Source: Megaleporinus macrocephalus (lineage: Eukaryota; Chordata; Actinopteri; Characiformes; Anostomidae). Taken from it: DNA of 64,000 nt. Location: NCBI GenBank assembly GCA_021613375.1, contig CM038720.1, positions 42,580,114-42,644,113 of the forward strand, written 5' to 3'. Below the pieces are notes generated by a model, which saw only the letters and a list, made by a program, of their open reading frames with translations, was not told where the DNA came from and did no database searches. Shown piece by piece: positions 40,601-53,500 of this stretch. A program made the translations under genes and the position numbers. Every line of letters begins with the position of its first letter. Positions within the stretch are counted from its first letter, which is position 1.

Positions 40601-43600
40601 TTTGGTTGGTGGACGAATCTCAGTCCAGCAGTGACACTGAGAAGGTGTTTAAACACTCCAGCAGCAGCACTGCTGTGTCTCATCCACTCACACCAGCACA
40701 ACACACACTAACTAACATACCACCACCACGTCAGTATCACAGCAGTGCTGAGAATGATCCACCTCCCTAATATTACCTATCTATTTATCTATATATACTA
40801 CATTTTAAATATATCTTCATATTATCTTATAGATTTCACTGCTGGTGGTATGGTGTATGACTCTGTATGGGGCCGGTGTCTGTATGAATAATAACTAATG
40901 TTTGGCTGAAACTCTCCTGGCAGGGGGATGTGACGGTATCCTGTGTATTTTGGAACTTCAGCTTAAACAGTAAGAACAGTCCGACACTTATTTCTAATTT
41001 CTATTTTTTTTATTTCATTTACTTCTAGTGAATAATAATAATGTAAGGTAACAAACCCAGCTCCAGACATCTTCGAGCAGAAGGTGAAATACACAAATGA
41101 AAACAGTAAATTGTAAATTCACTTTGACTTTTTTATGAAAAGAATTATAAACAAAATAATAAGAATTTTAATGTTTTACATTTAAAATGTCATAGTTTTT
41201 TGTAGATATACACTCAGTCAGATAAGGCTTTGTTCCATAAACAGTGTGAAATGAATGTTTATCTCGTTTCTGCTATGTCTTGATGTTGATTATGAACTTA
41301 TGTCTATATATTTCAGTGTATATGATTGTTTACTGAGGTTGTTTATGAAATAATGGGTCTATCTCTAAATTTTGTGAGTGTCTAAATAGGCACTGACTAT
41401 GTAGGCAGCTGTGTAGGAAGCAGCGCCCTCTCCTCATTAGACAGATTACTGAGACGCTCCAGTTCAGGAGTGTTTAATTAGAGTCAGGAGGTCCAGTTAG
41501 AGGAGATCTCCTCAGACCGGTCTGGACCCTCATCATCTCTAACGTGTGTTCTGATTCAGTGGTGTATCCTGATTACTGAAGTAGTCTAGTATCAGCATCT
41601 TATACCATCAGCTACTGAAACACCAACACATCACACATACCCTTCAGTATATTTCAGTATATTTACTGTTTAAATACTGAACTGAATTAATTATTTATAA
41701 ACTAATAATAAATGTTTTTATTCACTTCAAGTAAAAACTAGAGCTACATTAAACAAACAGAACGCTTTTGAAAAAAGTGGATCTTAAAGTGTTTATTTAT
41801 AAAGAAAGTAAATAAAGGTGGTTCTTCTTGTTAACTCAGCTTCTCAGATGAACATGTTGGTTGTACAGAGCGGTGTTCTCCAGAACTAGACGAGCAGGTC
41901 CATTCCAGAACCGTTCCTGTTAAACACTCAGTTCTCTCTGTTCACTTTTCTGTTATTAGAGCTTCTTATTCTTTCTGACTCGCTTTAGTCTCCGGCTGCT
42001 GCTCCTCGCTTCCTACCTCGCCTGTCTGCACGGCACACGCCCCAATCTGCACAGATCTGATTGGCTGAGGAGCCTTTGGTAATCTTACAGTGCACGTCAT
42101 TGGTCTCTGAGGTCACTGCGCCTAAAGCCTGTATACTGTAAAGACAAGAAAAGCTCCGCCTCTTAAAATAAACCCAGGCAGAATTAAATCCTTCTTAATA
42201 GTTTATCAGTTTGAGTTCACACTGGACAACGTCTGGGTCCGGATCCGGACCGCGCTCCACCTGGACTAGTTAGGCTTGTTCCCGCCCACTGCAGCATGCG
42301 ACCGGTGTTTGAGCTTAATGTAACTGCTGCCGACCTGCTAAGCTACCAGCCGGTTACTAAGAACTGGCTACTGCCCTCTAGTCTACCGCTCGAGCAGTAC
42401 CTACTGGGTCTAATCTAGTACCTACAGACTCAGTAGGCGGTTTTGGACGCTCCCTGTGTCTCTGACTGACTGTGTGCTGGTGTATGTGAGGAATTCTCCG
42501 TCCTCAGGACACAGGAGAGGCCGGGCTGGTTCACACGATACAAAGATAAAGCCTTGATTGATGATTTGATTGGATTGTTGATTGGCAGGTGGCGCCGGTG
42601 GTTGGAGCTCTGAAGGCTGCTCTGTACTGAACAGCGCTGTGAATGAGACCGTGTGCGGCTGTAAGCACCTCACCAACTTCTGCACTCTGGTAAGAAACAG
42701 TTTTATTGAGCTATTTTTTATATTTTAACAGCCACTGAAATCACATCTTCTATCACCTTATCATAAAGTCATAAATCAAATTCCAGTGTAACGCTCGACT
42801 CTGCAGACGTTAGGGTTAAAATTTCTATCACTGTGAATCTGTCTGATTTCCCAAATGTATAAAGTCATCTGCAATTTCCATAACTCTATACAAGAGCTTC
42901 TCATCATCACACAATATAGACAGAAGTATTGGGACACCTACTGGTGCTTTTGATGACCTATTCTAAATCAGGCATCAATACACAGCTGTGTTAAAAGTGT
43001 TAAGGTCAGGACTCTGTGAGGGCCAGTCAAGTTCTTCCACACCAACTGCATTGGGACACAGTCGGATACACTGGAACAGAGAAGAGGGCTTCCTCAAACT
43101 GTTCCCACAGAGCTGGAATCATATAATTCTCCAAAACCTGAGGGTCCTCTGCCCACCCCTGAAAAACTCTCCCTATAGCATCATCATCATCCCTCCTCCA
43201 CCAAATTTTACAGCCACAGTGCAGTCAGGCAGGCAACGTTCTCCTGGTGTTCTCCAGATCCAGACTCATCCATCAGACTGACAGATGAAGAATTGTGACT
43301 TATCACCCAACAGAACACGTGTCCACTGCTCCAGAGTCCAGTGGTGAAGCTTTACTTGGTGATGTGTGGCTTCTGTATGTGAAGCTCCACAGTGTTGGTG
43401 CTGATGTTAAAGCCAGAGGAGGTCTGAACTCAGCAGTTATTGATCAGCAGAGTGATGGAGACTCTTACACACTATGCCTAGCACTCAAAGTCCCCGCTCT
43501 GTAACTTTACCTGCTCTGACACTTCCTGACTGAGTTACTGTGAACGTTTCCACTGTTCAATTAAACTCTCACAGCTGATGGTGAGAAGGGAAGAAGTTTC

Positions 43601-46600
43601 ACTAACTGACTTGATGTGATGGTGGGTGCTTTTACAGATCACGCTCAAGTTCAGTCGCTCTTTAGAACCTCACACTCTTTCACTAATGTGTGTAAAGACA
43701 GACTGCAGGATTAGCTGCTTGATTATATACACCTGCGGCAGAGAGACTGAATGAACTTGGGATCTGTCTCATTACCTAGTGAGTGTGTAAGTAGGCTGTC
43801 TAGGTAGTGAGTGTGTAAGTAGGCTGTCTAGGTAGTGAGTGTGTAAACAGATTACTGAGACGCTCTAGTTAGAGAGAGACTGCGTCACGGCTTGTTCCCG
43901 CCCACTGCAGCACGCCACCGGTGGTTTAGCTGGTTGCTAAGTTACCGGCCTGCATCCAAAACAATAGCCCGAGGCTTAAAAATCTGCTAGCATAAATGCT
44001 AATGTCTGGAGTATAAAGTGTAAATGGTGAAGGACTCGTTACAGAGTTGATAATAAAAACTGTTTTGTGTGATTTTATGACCAGAAACACATTAAAACTC
44101 CAGAGAATCAAAATAATCACATTTTAAAACCACTTCACTGCTCCTAGATTAGCCTGCACTGCATCATGGGATTGTCTTAGCGGCTGAGGAAGAGTTCAAT
44201 ACTTCTTTAAAATCAGGTCTAAATAAGGTTCCTCAGTAGCAGCATGTTTAAGGTATGTAAGTATTGGGACAGTCTACATGTCGGAGCGCATACTATGATG
44301 TAAAATGCTGCCTATGTAGGAGCTCAGTAGGATTTGAGACAGACCCTAGAAATCACCAGCATACTGAAGTAGCGCTGGTTGTTATTACTCCTGTTTGTAC
44401 ACCAGGAGCTTGAATTGTGAGGACGGACGTAGCAGCTGCTCTGTAGCTGCCGGCGTGTGGACTCTTGATTAGGAGTGGTGTAGTGTTGTTTTTAAAAACT
44501 AGAGTTAATGTATTTTGTCCTGTCGTCTGCAGAGATGTATTGGCAGCAACGTGGCATGTCCTCCAGCGAAGTAAGTTCATGTCTTTCTGTAATGTTTTTT
44601 TATTGAACTTTATCTCATTGAAGCTAGTCGACTCCTCGGATCGAGTGAGTCTTTCAGTCCGCAGGAGAAAAAATATTATTTAAAAATATACAAGAATAAA
44701 TAAATAAAATGAAAATTCATCCACATCAGCAGCATTGTGGAAAACATCTTCATCCATATCCGTCTCTGTCCAAAGAAAAACAAATCTCAATTGGTAACTT
44801 TACAGGAGAGGACGACAGCTGCCTTTACTTATAAGTCAATGGAACCAGAATTGTTTCCAAGCTATTTTGGAGCATTTCTATTGGTCCATTCATCGTAAAC
44901 TTACACACAATGTTAGGAATATGGAACTCCATGTGGCTCAGTTAGGAATTTCAGTTTATTTCTGTTTATTAGTTCTTATTTTGTCTTCAGATGTTTTTTA
45001 TTTTAATCAAATAAACAGATTTAGAGGTTCTATGTGGATTAAATGCAACTTTACATGTTTTTGGCATCGTAACCAAGAATGTGTTCCTGTGTTAGACAGA
45101 CTGAGGTCGTACTCACACTAGACCCGGATGTCTCTGGCCGTGCCTGACCACGATTTGACCAGTAATTGCACCGTAACATTATATGAGGGTTAAGTTAACT
45201 GTGCTCACTTCTTATAAGTCCTGTGTTAACAGTTAGATGGTATTGTAATGACCTGTTACAAACCCTGTATAATATCATTGTCTACAATGTTTTTATGAAC
45301 AGATATCATAATGTGTTATAACCAGACTTTATAAAGCATTATACAGTAACTATAACTGCTTGAAAGCTATTATATAAGCTTACGCCTGGCATTATATAAT
45401 ACCTTTGGAATGCATTTATAAAGCATTATGAATACAGAACGTTTATAGAAGGTGTTACCAAAACATTAACAAAATGTCCCTCGTGGAGAGGCTTTATAAA
45501 AACCTCAGCAAAAGAAGACTTTGTGTATTGGTGGAATATTGGATGAGCCAAAAATCTGAATTCCAACATATGTTCATATGTAGGAACTAGAGATGGAAAG
45601 ATCAATCAGCTAAGTATCAGTATCGTCCGATTTTTAATCAAAATATGTGATTAGTGATCGGCCGATATTTCTCCAATTTAGCCAATCCTGAGAGCCGATC
45701 GATTGTGTTAAATAAATAAGCCTAATTTTTGTCTTTACAGCTAGCATTTCATTGACACCCCCGCCGGCCAGCTCCCTGCAATTCCTATCTGAACCACTAG
45801 GTGTAAAAACACACCCTTTCATTTTTACACAGACTGACTAAAGCGGCGGCCTCGCGAGATCAGTTTACATTTACTGCATATGCTGACAGAAAACATGTCG
45901 TCCGTCTGGCAGTGTTTACCGTATGTGACTCAGACTCATCCAGGCATTTAGTAAAATTAGTCAAATCAGTGTGTCTCATTGGGAACCAAAACAAAGACAT
46001 TTAACACTATTAATCTGATACAGCACTGCACGCAGCTGAATACAGTGAGTATCAGTAACAGCAGAGCTACACACACAGCTAACACTAAACTAATAACCCA
46101 GAAACCAGTACAGACCAGATCTGACCGGTACAAACAGAACAGCAGCAGAAATTCAATATTCTACATTTAATGATTACAGTTTTAGTTTAAATTAACAGAG
46201 TCTGAGTTTAATGACTGCAGTTTTGACTGTATTTATTTAATTATCTTTTTTAGTTTTAAATTAAGGGTCTAAATGTAATGATTGCAGTATTGGAGATATT
46301 TGTTTGATTTACTTTGTTTATTAACTGTTAATTTAGTTATAAATATTATACTGTTTCATATGAGCTTGTTAAAAATGGTAATAAACCAGTTTAGACTGTT
46401 TCATGACTTGCTTGCGCTAATAGCCCCTGCCACGTCATATAGCCCCGCCCTCAGTCGGTATCAGCTATCGGCCGATCATGCTGAAAGGTGATCGGCGATC
46501 AGAATCGGCCTCAAAAACACTGATCAGTCCATCTCTAGTAGGAACTGTACACGTAACACAGCAAACACTCTTTCTGCACGTTCTTCCATCTCTTCCATTG

Positions 46601-49084
46601 AAACGACACAGTGAGGAACAGGAAGCTGAACATCTGGCAGATCTGGTGAAGAACCCCGCAGCTCTGACTGCTGCCGAGGTGAATAAGATCGTATCTCAGT
46701 TAGAGAATCTTCTCCGTGGGAACAACATCAGCACGGCTCTGGCAAACACAAGCATCAACATCGTCAGCAACCTGATGAATGCATCACCAGAAGCGCTGAA
46801 GAGCACCGCAGCCAGGTGAGCGATGGAGTTGGGTTATTGATCTGTTGATTCATGTCCCAGCCTGCACTCTGACTCCTAGACATATTAATCCAGCCTCCCA
46901 TAAACAGACTTTGCACATGTATCTGCCACCCTCACCTTTAATTAATCAATAATGATCAGTAATAATCAGAAGATCTAGATAAATTAAATACATTGGGGTA
47001 CAGTAGTACAGGAGCATGTAGTAAAGAGTTTATAAGCAGAAAGAACAGAACAGAAGTCTGTATGTAAGATAGTTTGTAGTTGGAGTTAGTAAGGTAGTAA
47101 TGTAGGCAGGTAGCTTGGTGGTTAGGTAAGTAGTTGGGTAATTAGGTAGGTAGGTAGGTGGTTGGTTAGGTAGGTAGATAGTTGGTTTGCTGGGTAGTTA
47201 GGGGAGTAGTAAGGTAGTAATGTAGGTAGGTAATTGGTGGTTAGGTAGGTAGATAGTTGTTTGCTGGGTAGTTAGGGAGTTAGTAAGGTAGTTAGTTGGT
47301 TAATTAGGTAGGTAATTGGTTGGTTAGGTAGGTAGATAGTTGTTTGCTGGGTAGTTAGGGAGTTAGTAAGGTAGTAATGTAGGTAGGTGGATCTGCGGTT
47401 AGGTAGGTAGTTAGGTAGTTAAGTAGACAGGTAGCTAGGTGTTTAGGTAGTTAGTTAGGTAGTTAGTTGGTTAATTAGGTAGGTAGGTAGTTGGTTGGTT
47501 AGGTAGGTAGATGGTTTGCTGGGTAGTTAGGGAGGTAGTAAGGTAGTAATGTAGCTAGGTAGCTAGGTGTTTAGGTAGTTAGTTAGGTAGTTAGTTGGTT
47601 AATTAGGTAGGTAGGTAGTTGGTTGGTTAGGTAGGTAGATAGTTGGTTTGCTGGGCAGTTAGGGAGGTAGTAAGGTAGTAATATAGCTAGGTAGCTAGGT
47701 GTTTAGGTAGTTAGTTAGGTAGTTAGTTGGTTAATTAGGTAGGTGGGTAGTTGGTTGGTTAGGTAGGTAGATAGTTGGTTTGCTGGGCAGTTAGGGAGTT
47801 AGTAAGGTAGTAATGTAGGCAGGTAGCTTGGTGGTTAGGTAAGTAGTTGGGTAATTAGGTAGGCAGGTAGTTGGTTAGTTAGGTAGGTAGATAGTTGGTT
47901 TGCTGGGCAGTTAGGGAGGTAGTAAGGTAGTAATGTAGGTTAGGTAAGTAGTTGGATAATTAGGTAGGCAGGTAGCTAGGTGGTTAGGAAGTTGTGTGGT
48001 TTAGTAGGTGGTTGGTTAGGTAGGTAGATAGTTGGTTTGCTGGGCAGTTAGGGAGGTAGTAAGGTAGTAATGTAGCTAGGTAGCTTGGTGGTTAGGTAAG
48101 TAGTTGGATAATTAGGTAGGCAGGTAGCTAGGTGGTTAGGAAGTTGTGTGGTTTAGTAGGTGGTTGGTTAGGTAGGTAGATAGTTGGTTTGCTGGGCAGT
48201 TAGGGAGTTAGTAAGGTAGTAATGTAGCTAGGTAGCTTGGTGGTTAGGTAAGTAGTTGGATAATTAGGTAGGCAGGTAGCTAGGTGGTTAGGAAGTTGTG
48301 TGGTTTAGTAGGTAGTTGGTTAGGTAGGTAGGGTTGGGTAAGTTAGGTAGGTAGGTGGTTCAGTAGCTGGTTGGGTAATTAGGCAGGTAAGAAGTAAGTT
48401 AGGTAGTTAGATAGGTAGATGGTAGTTGGTAAGGAGGTAGGGAGGTAGGTAGTCAGTCTCGTCTGTCCGGTGTGTGTTGGGTGTTGTAAGTGTCTGTTGT
48501 GGAGTTTTTGTCAGGACACTGTATTCAGTATTCAGACCTTTTGTTTTATCTGATTGGATCAGGATGGTTGGAATTGTGGATGCAGTTGGCCTGAAGCTGG
48601 TGGTGAAGAATAAGAGGGTAAATATTTCCTCCCCGTCTGTGAATCTGAAAGTGCAGATGGTGAATGAAACTCAGGAGATCTCGTTCTCATCAGACAACCA
48701 GCAGGTAAACATCAGACATCAGAGAAACTGGATTTTACACAGTGATGATGTTTGTGTATTAGTTACGTACCATGAGAGAGACCGTGTGTGGTGTTATACT
48801 AAACTCTCGGAGGTTTGTTTATATTATTATATTATTAATCTATCATTACAGAGTGTGTCCACAGACTTGTCTCCTCGAGGTTCTGTCGTTCTCCCTCTCT
48901 CCCTCATGAGCTTTCTGGACCAGCAGCAGCAGCAGGAGTCCCGAGTGCTGTTTAATTTCTACTCGAAGAGCTCTCTGTTCCAGGTGTGTACACGTCTTTC
49001 TTTTTAAAGCCTGTTTTGGGTTTATATTTTACTCCATACTGTTCAGATGGGTGACCAAAAACAACAGGGCTCTATTGCCAGCAC

Positions 49085-49122
<38 letters not shown>

Positions 49123-50520
49123 CCACCTGAATATAATTCCGTTCTTCCAGTTACCAACAAAATACAAGTAAAAATACAAATCCTAAATGTGAATCAGACA
49201 GTTGGTGAGTCATTATTCATAGAACATTTTTTAAATTTATATCTAACAAAACAGACTTTCCTTTTACCCATGTACCAGAAATTACCGGGTATATTTTTAT
49301 TATATGTGATATATTTTAACTAAGTGTAAGATGATATAAAGATCATTTCATATAAACAACAGCTGTCCTCTGCAAATTATGACAACCAATACACACACTA
49401 GTAAACACACACACTAGGGGGCAGTAAAACACCCATATATACACAACCATTTACATTTACATTTACATTTACATTTACGGCATTTAGCAGACGCTCTTCT
49501 CCAGAGAGACCTACAGAAGTGCTTAGTGTTGGTTCGAGTATGAATCTCTATCTAGTACAACAGGATTAAGTCCAAACTAGTCTTATACTCAAACACTGCC
49601 ATAAACACAGGGTCAGTGCTGATACCTAGAAACAAGACAACGCAATACCTAGCCAGACTGGAACACCTACAGAGAAGAGAACAAATACAAGACTACATAC
49701 AGTACAAGTGCAGTACTTATCCAGAGCTCCTAGAAGATCAAGTGCAATTACAGTTTATACCAGTACTTTAGTAGATCAGTGTTTATAAGTGCTTTACAAA
49801 GAGATGGTGGTCTTCAGTCTGCGTTTGAAGACCGCGAGCCAGTTCGCTGTTCGGACAGCCAGTAGAAGTTTATTCCACCATCTGGGCTCCAGGACAGAGA
49901 AGCGTCTTGTTGTGTGTCTTCCATGAATCTTAAGTGATGGCGGGTCAAGCCGAGCCGTACTTGAAGTGCGAAGGGCTCGAGGTGCGGTTCGACTTTTGAC
50001 CATTTCTATAAGGTCAGGAGGAGCTGGTCCATTCTTGGCTTTGTAGGCATCAGAACTTTAAACTGAATGTGAGCAGCTACAGGAAGCCAGTGAAGGGAGC
50101 GCAGCAGTGGAGTGACATGAGTGAACTTGGGGAGATTGAAGACGAGCCGTGCTGCTGCATTCTGGACCAGTAGAAGGTCCTGATGGTCTGCAGAGGAAGA
50201 CCAGCCAGGAGTGAGTTGCAGTAGTCCAGCCTTGAAATGACAAGAGACTGGACGAGCACCTGGGAGGCCTCCTGAGAGAGGAAGGGTCGGATGCGTCTGA
50301 TGTTGTGGAGAATGTACCTGCATGACCGAGTCAGGTTCGTAATCTGGGCTGAGAAGATAACTGGTCATCCAGAGTCACCCCAAGGTTTCTTGAATCTTTA
50401 GACGGAACAATCAAAGAGTTCTCGAATGAGATGGCGAGATCCTGCTGAGGACCTGTAGTTCCAGGGTTGAACAGCAGCTCAGTCTTGCTGGGATCGAGCT
50501 TCAGATGATGAGCTGTCATC

Positions 50521-50561
<41 letters not shown>

Positions 50562-53500
50562 GTGAACACACACACTAGTGGGCAGTAGAGCACATACACT
50601 CACTAAGAGGTCCTGGAAGATTGAGGAGTGGCCGTCACAGTCGCGTGACTCAAACTGGAAGATCAGTGAGCTGGAGGCTGCTGTCTGTAAGAGATTCGTC
50701 AGGAACGCTGCTGGAAGCTGTGTCTGCAGATCATGGCTGCAGAAGGTGCTGTACTAAAGTTCTGAAGGTGTTTATCATGAAGGGGTTGATAATAGTGATT
50801 CTAGTCGTTATTAAAGGTGACAGTTGTTGAGTTTGGAGAAGCTGTGTGTTATTATGTGTGTGTTTAGTTGTTGAGCTGTTTGAACAGTTCTTGTCTGGTT
50901 GGTTGAATACAAACAGCTGAAAGCTGGTTATTGTTGTACTGAGGCTGATCTGCAGTCTGTGTTTGTGTGTTTTTAATTTGTACAGTGATCGTGTAGATAA
51001 AAATGTAAACAGGCTTTCATTTCTATACGTTTGCATCACTGTCATGACCGTCTGTAGGACCGAGCGCTGGACTCAGGGGAAGCCCAGCTGATCAGCGGAG
51101 TTCTGGGCTCCAGTGTGGCCAACAGGTCCATCTCCAATCTGACGGAGAACGTAGTGATCAGACTGGGAAACACGCTTCCTGTTCCGGTCAGTAAGAGACT
51201 CCGCTGTAAACAAGTCGTCCGTTCTAGTGACCGGTAGCTGTAAACTAGATCCTCTCTTTACAGGCTGGGAACTCAGTGTCCTGTGTGTTCTGGAAATCCA
51301 ACCTGAACAGTAAGAACAATCACTTCTCCAAAAACTGAACCCAGAACAGTGTATATACTGTACAACCACATCATCACCATTCCACCACATTCATTACTTT
51401 ACAAACTGAATACAGTTCAGATCAAACTCACACCGAAGTGTCAACATCTACCTGCACTCCTGAATATCTCTTATCAATCACTGATCAATCAGCTACTTTT
51501 ATAAGGTTTTTAATCAATTAGAATTCTGTGATTATTAATTAATTGTAAAACTAAAGGTTTAAGGAATTATAATATTGCAATTAATGAATTATAATACAGC
51601 AGTTACTTAATTATAAAAAAGTGATTATCAAATAATTAGAGTATACAGTTATTATTTAATTAGAATCCTCTGATTATCTGTCAATTACAATACAGAGGTC
51701 ATTTGCTTAGTTGTATCATAATATTGATAGTACTTGATCAAAAGTATACCACGATAATTAATCAATTATAGTACCATTATTATTAGTCAGTTATAATATC
51801 ACAATTATTTGTCAATTATAATATTTTGATCATTTATTTAATAGAATTCTGCAATTATCTAATCCATTACTATCATGTAATAATTCAATTAATTATAGTA
51901 GTGCAATTATGTAATCATTTTTTTATGCTGTGATTGTTTAATAAATTATGATGCTGACATCTTATAATTTTTATTTATTTAAACACCTATATTCAGCGTT
52001 ACTGCTGGTCAGTGATTTTGTCTCTGGTTCTATTTATTAGATTTATTGATTATTATAATATTTAATAGTTATTTATATCTAAACGATTGATTGGTTGGTT
52101 GGTTTGTTGATTGGCAGGTGGCTCTGGGGGCTGGAGCTCTGAAGGCTGCTCTGTGCTGAACAGAACTGAGAGTGAGACGCTGTGCGGCTGTAACCACCTC
52201 ACCAGCTTCGGCGTGCTGCTGGTAAGAGAGCTTGGTTTCCTGAGTGGACCGCTCCAGTGCTGAGTGAGGAAGACCGGACACCGCTGACCCAAAGAGAGAC
52301 GATCCCAGTGGACACATTCCAGCCACTGTGAGATCAATCAGACCTTCAGCAAACCGGGTCAGAGAGGTCCAACTCCTGCTTATCAGACTGCACATCCAGA
52401 ACCTAAACCAGGGAATCACAGAGAAACAGTCAAATACACACACACTAGTGAACACACACACTAGAGCAGTTATACATCCAGATACACACACTAGTGAACA
52501 CACACACTAGGGGGCAGTGAAACACCCACATATAGACACACACGCAAGTGAACACACACACTAGGGGGCAGTGAAACACCCACATATAGACACACAAAAG
52601 TGAACACACACACTAGGGGGCAGTGAAACACCCACATACACACACACACAAGTGAACACACACACTAGAGGGCAGTGAAACACCCACATATAGACACACA
52701 AAAGTGAACACACACACTAGGGGGCAGTGAGCAGTTGGGGATTAGGTGTTTGGTTCAGGAGAACTTCAGTCGTTCAGCCAACGACTGCCCAACTATACAA
52801 GTATATTTTTGATATGTAGATATTTAGTATTTCCAGGTAGACTACCAGCAAATATTAAATAAACCTGAAGCTGTGAAGCTTAAACTGGGTCGTTGGTGGA
52901 TTGTCTAGCAGGACGATGTTCAAATCCAACACAGAACTAGTTCACTGACTTTACAATCAAGCACCATGACCAGCCCAGCCCCAGACAGTTGTGGACTTCT
53001 CTTGGAGTCTAAAGCATCTGGAGTAAATCTGCATGGAGTAACAGTCTGAGTTCCTTGCCCTGCGTCCTCCAGTCTCATCACTCATTGAACAGAAGACTTA
53101 GAGATATTAGTGAGAAGAATAAAGTTTGTTGTTTGATTGTTGCTGCCTAGCGTAGTTTGTGTGATTGGCCTGTAATAATAATAATATGTTTATTACAGTT
53201 ATTGAATTTGACTGTCCACAGGTGAAAAGTCCTCCGTCTATCGTCCTCACCTACATCACCTACGTTGGCTGTGGTGTGTCCGTCATCTTCCTCTGCATCA
53301 CCCTCCTCACCTACCTGGCCTTCGAGTGAGTTGTACACCAGCTGAGCCACAGCAGTCACATATGGTTCTACTTTAAAGTGAGGATGTTCTCACACGGGGT
53401 GATCTGTACTGGGCCTGAGCGCGTTTGAGCCCCAGAGTTAGGGCTGGGCGATAAACGATAACGATAATCGCAGGATAACGTTTCCTCGATAGAACTAGAA

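Noticed and set aside
42690..46611. A lost 7TM domain between GPS1 and GAIN2
   Set aside because: I looked for TM1 ([13 protein letters not shown]), TM6 (TWGF) and TM7 (FMYLF) motifs on the plus strand and saw none. Only repeats are present.
46478..46621. Extending exon 24 upstream into the open frame that begins in the hAT-like MITE
   Set aside because: The upstream codons come from the transposon and have no GAIN similarity. A good acceptor at 46621 starts the homologous part.
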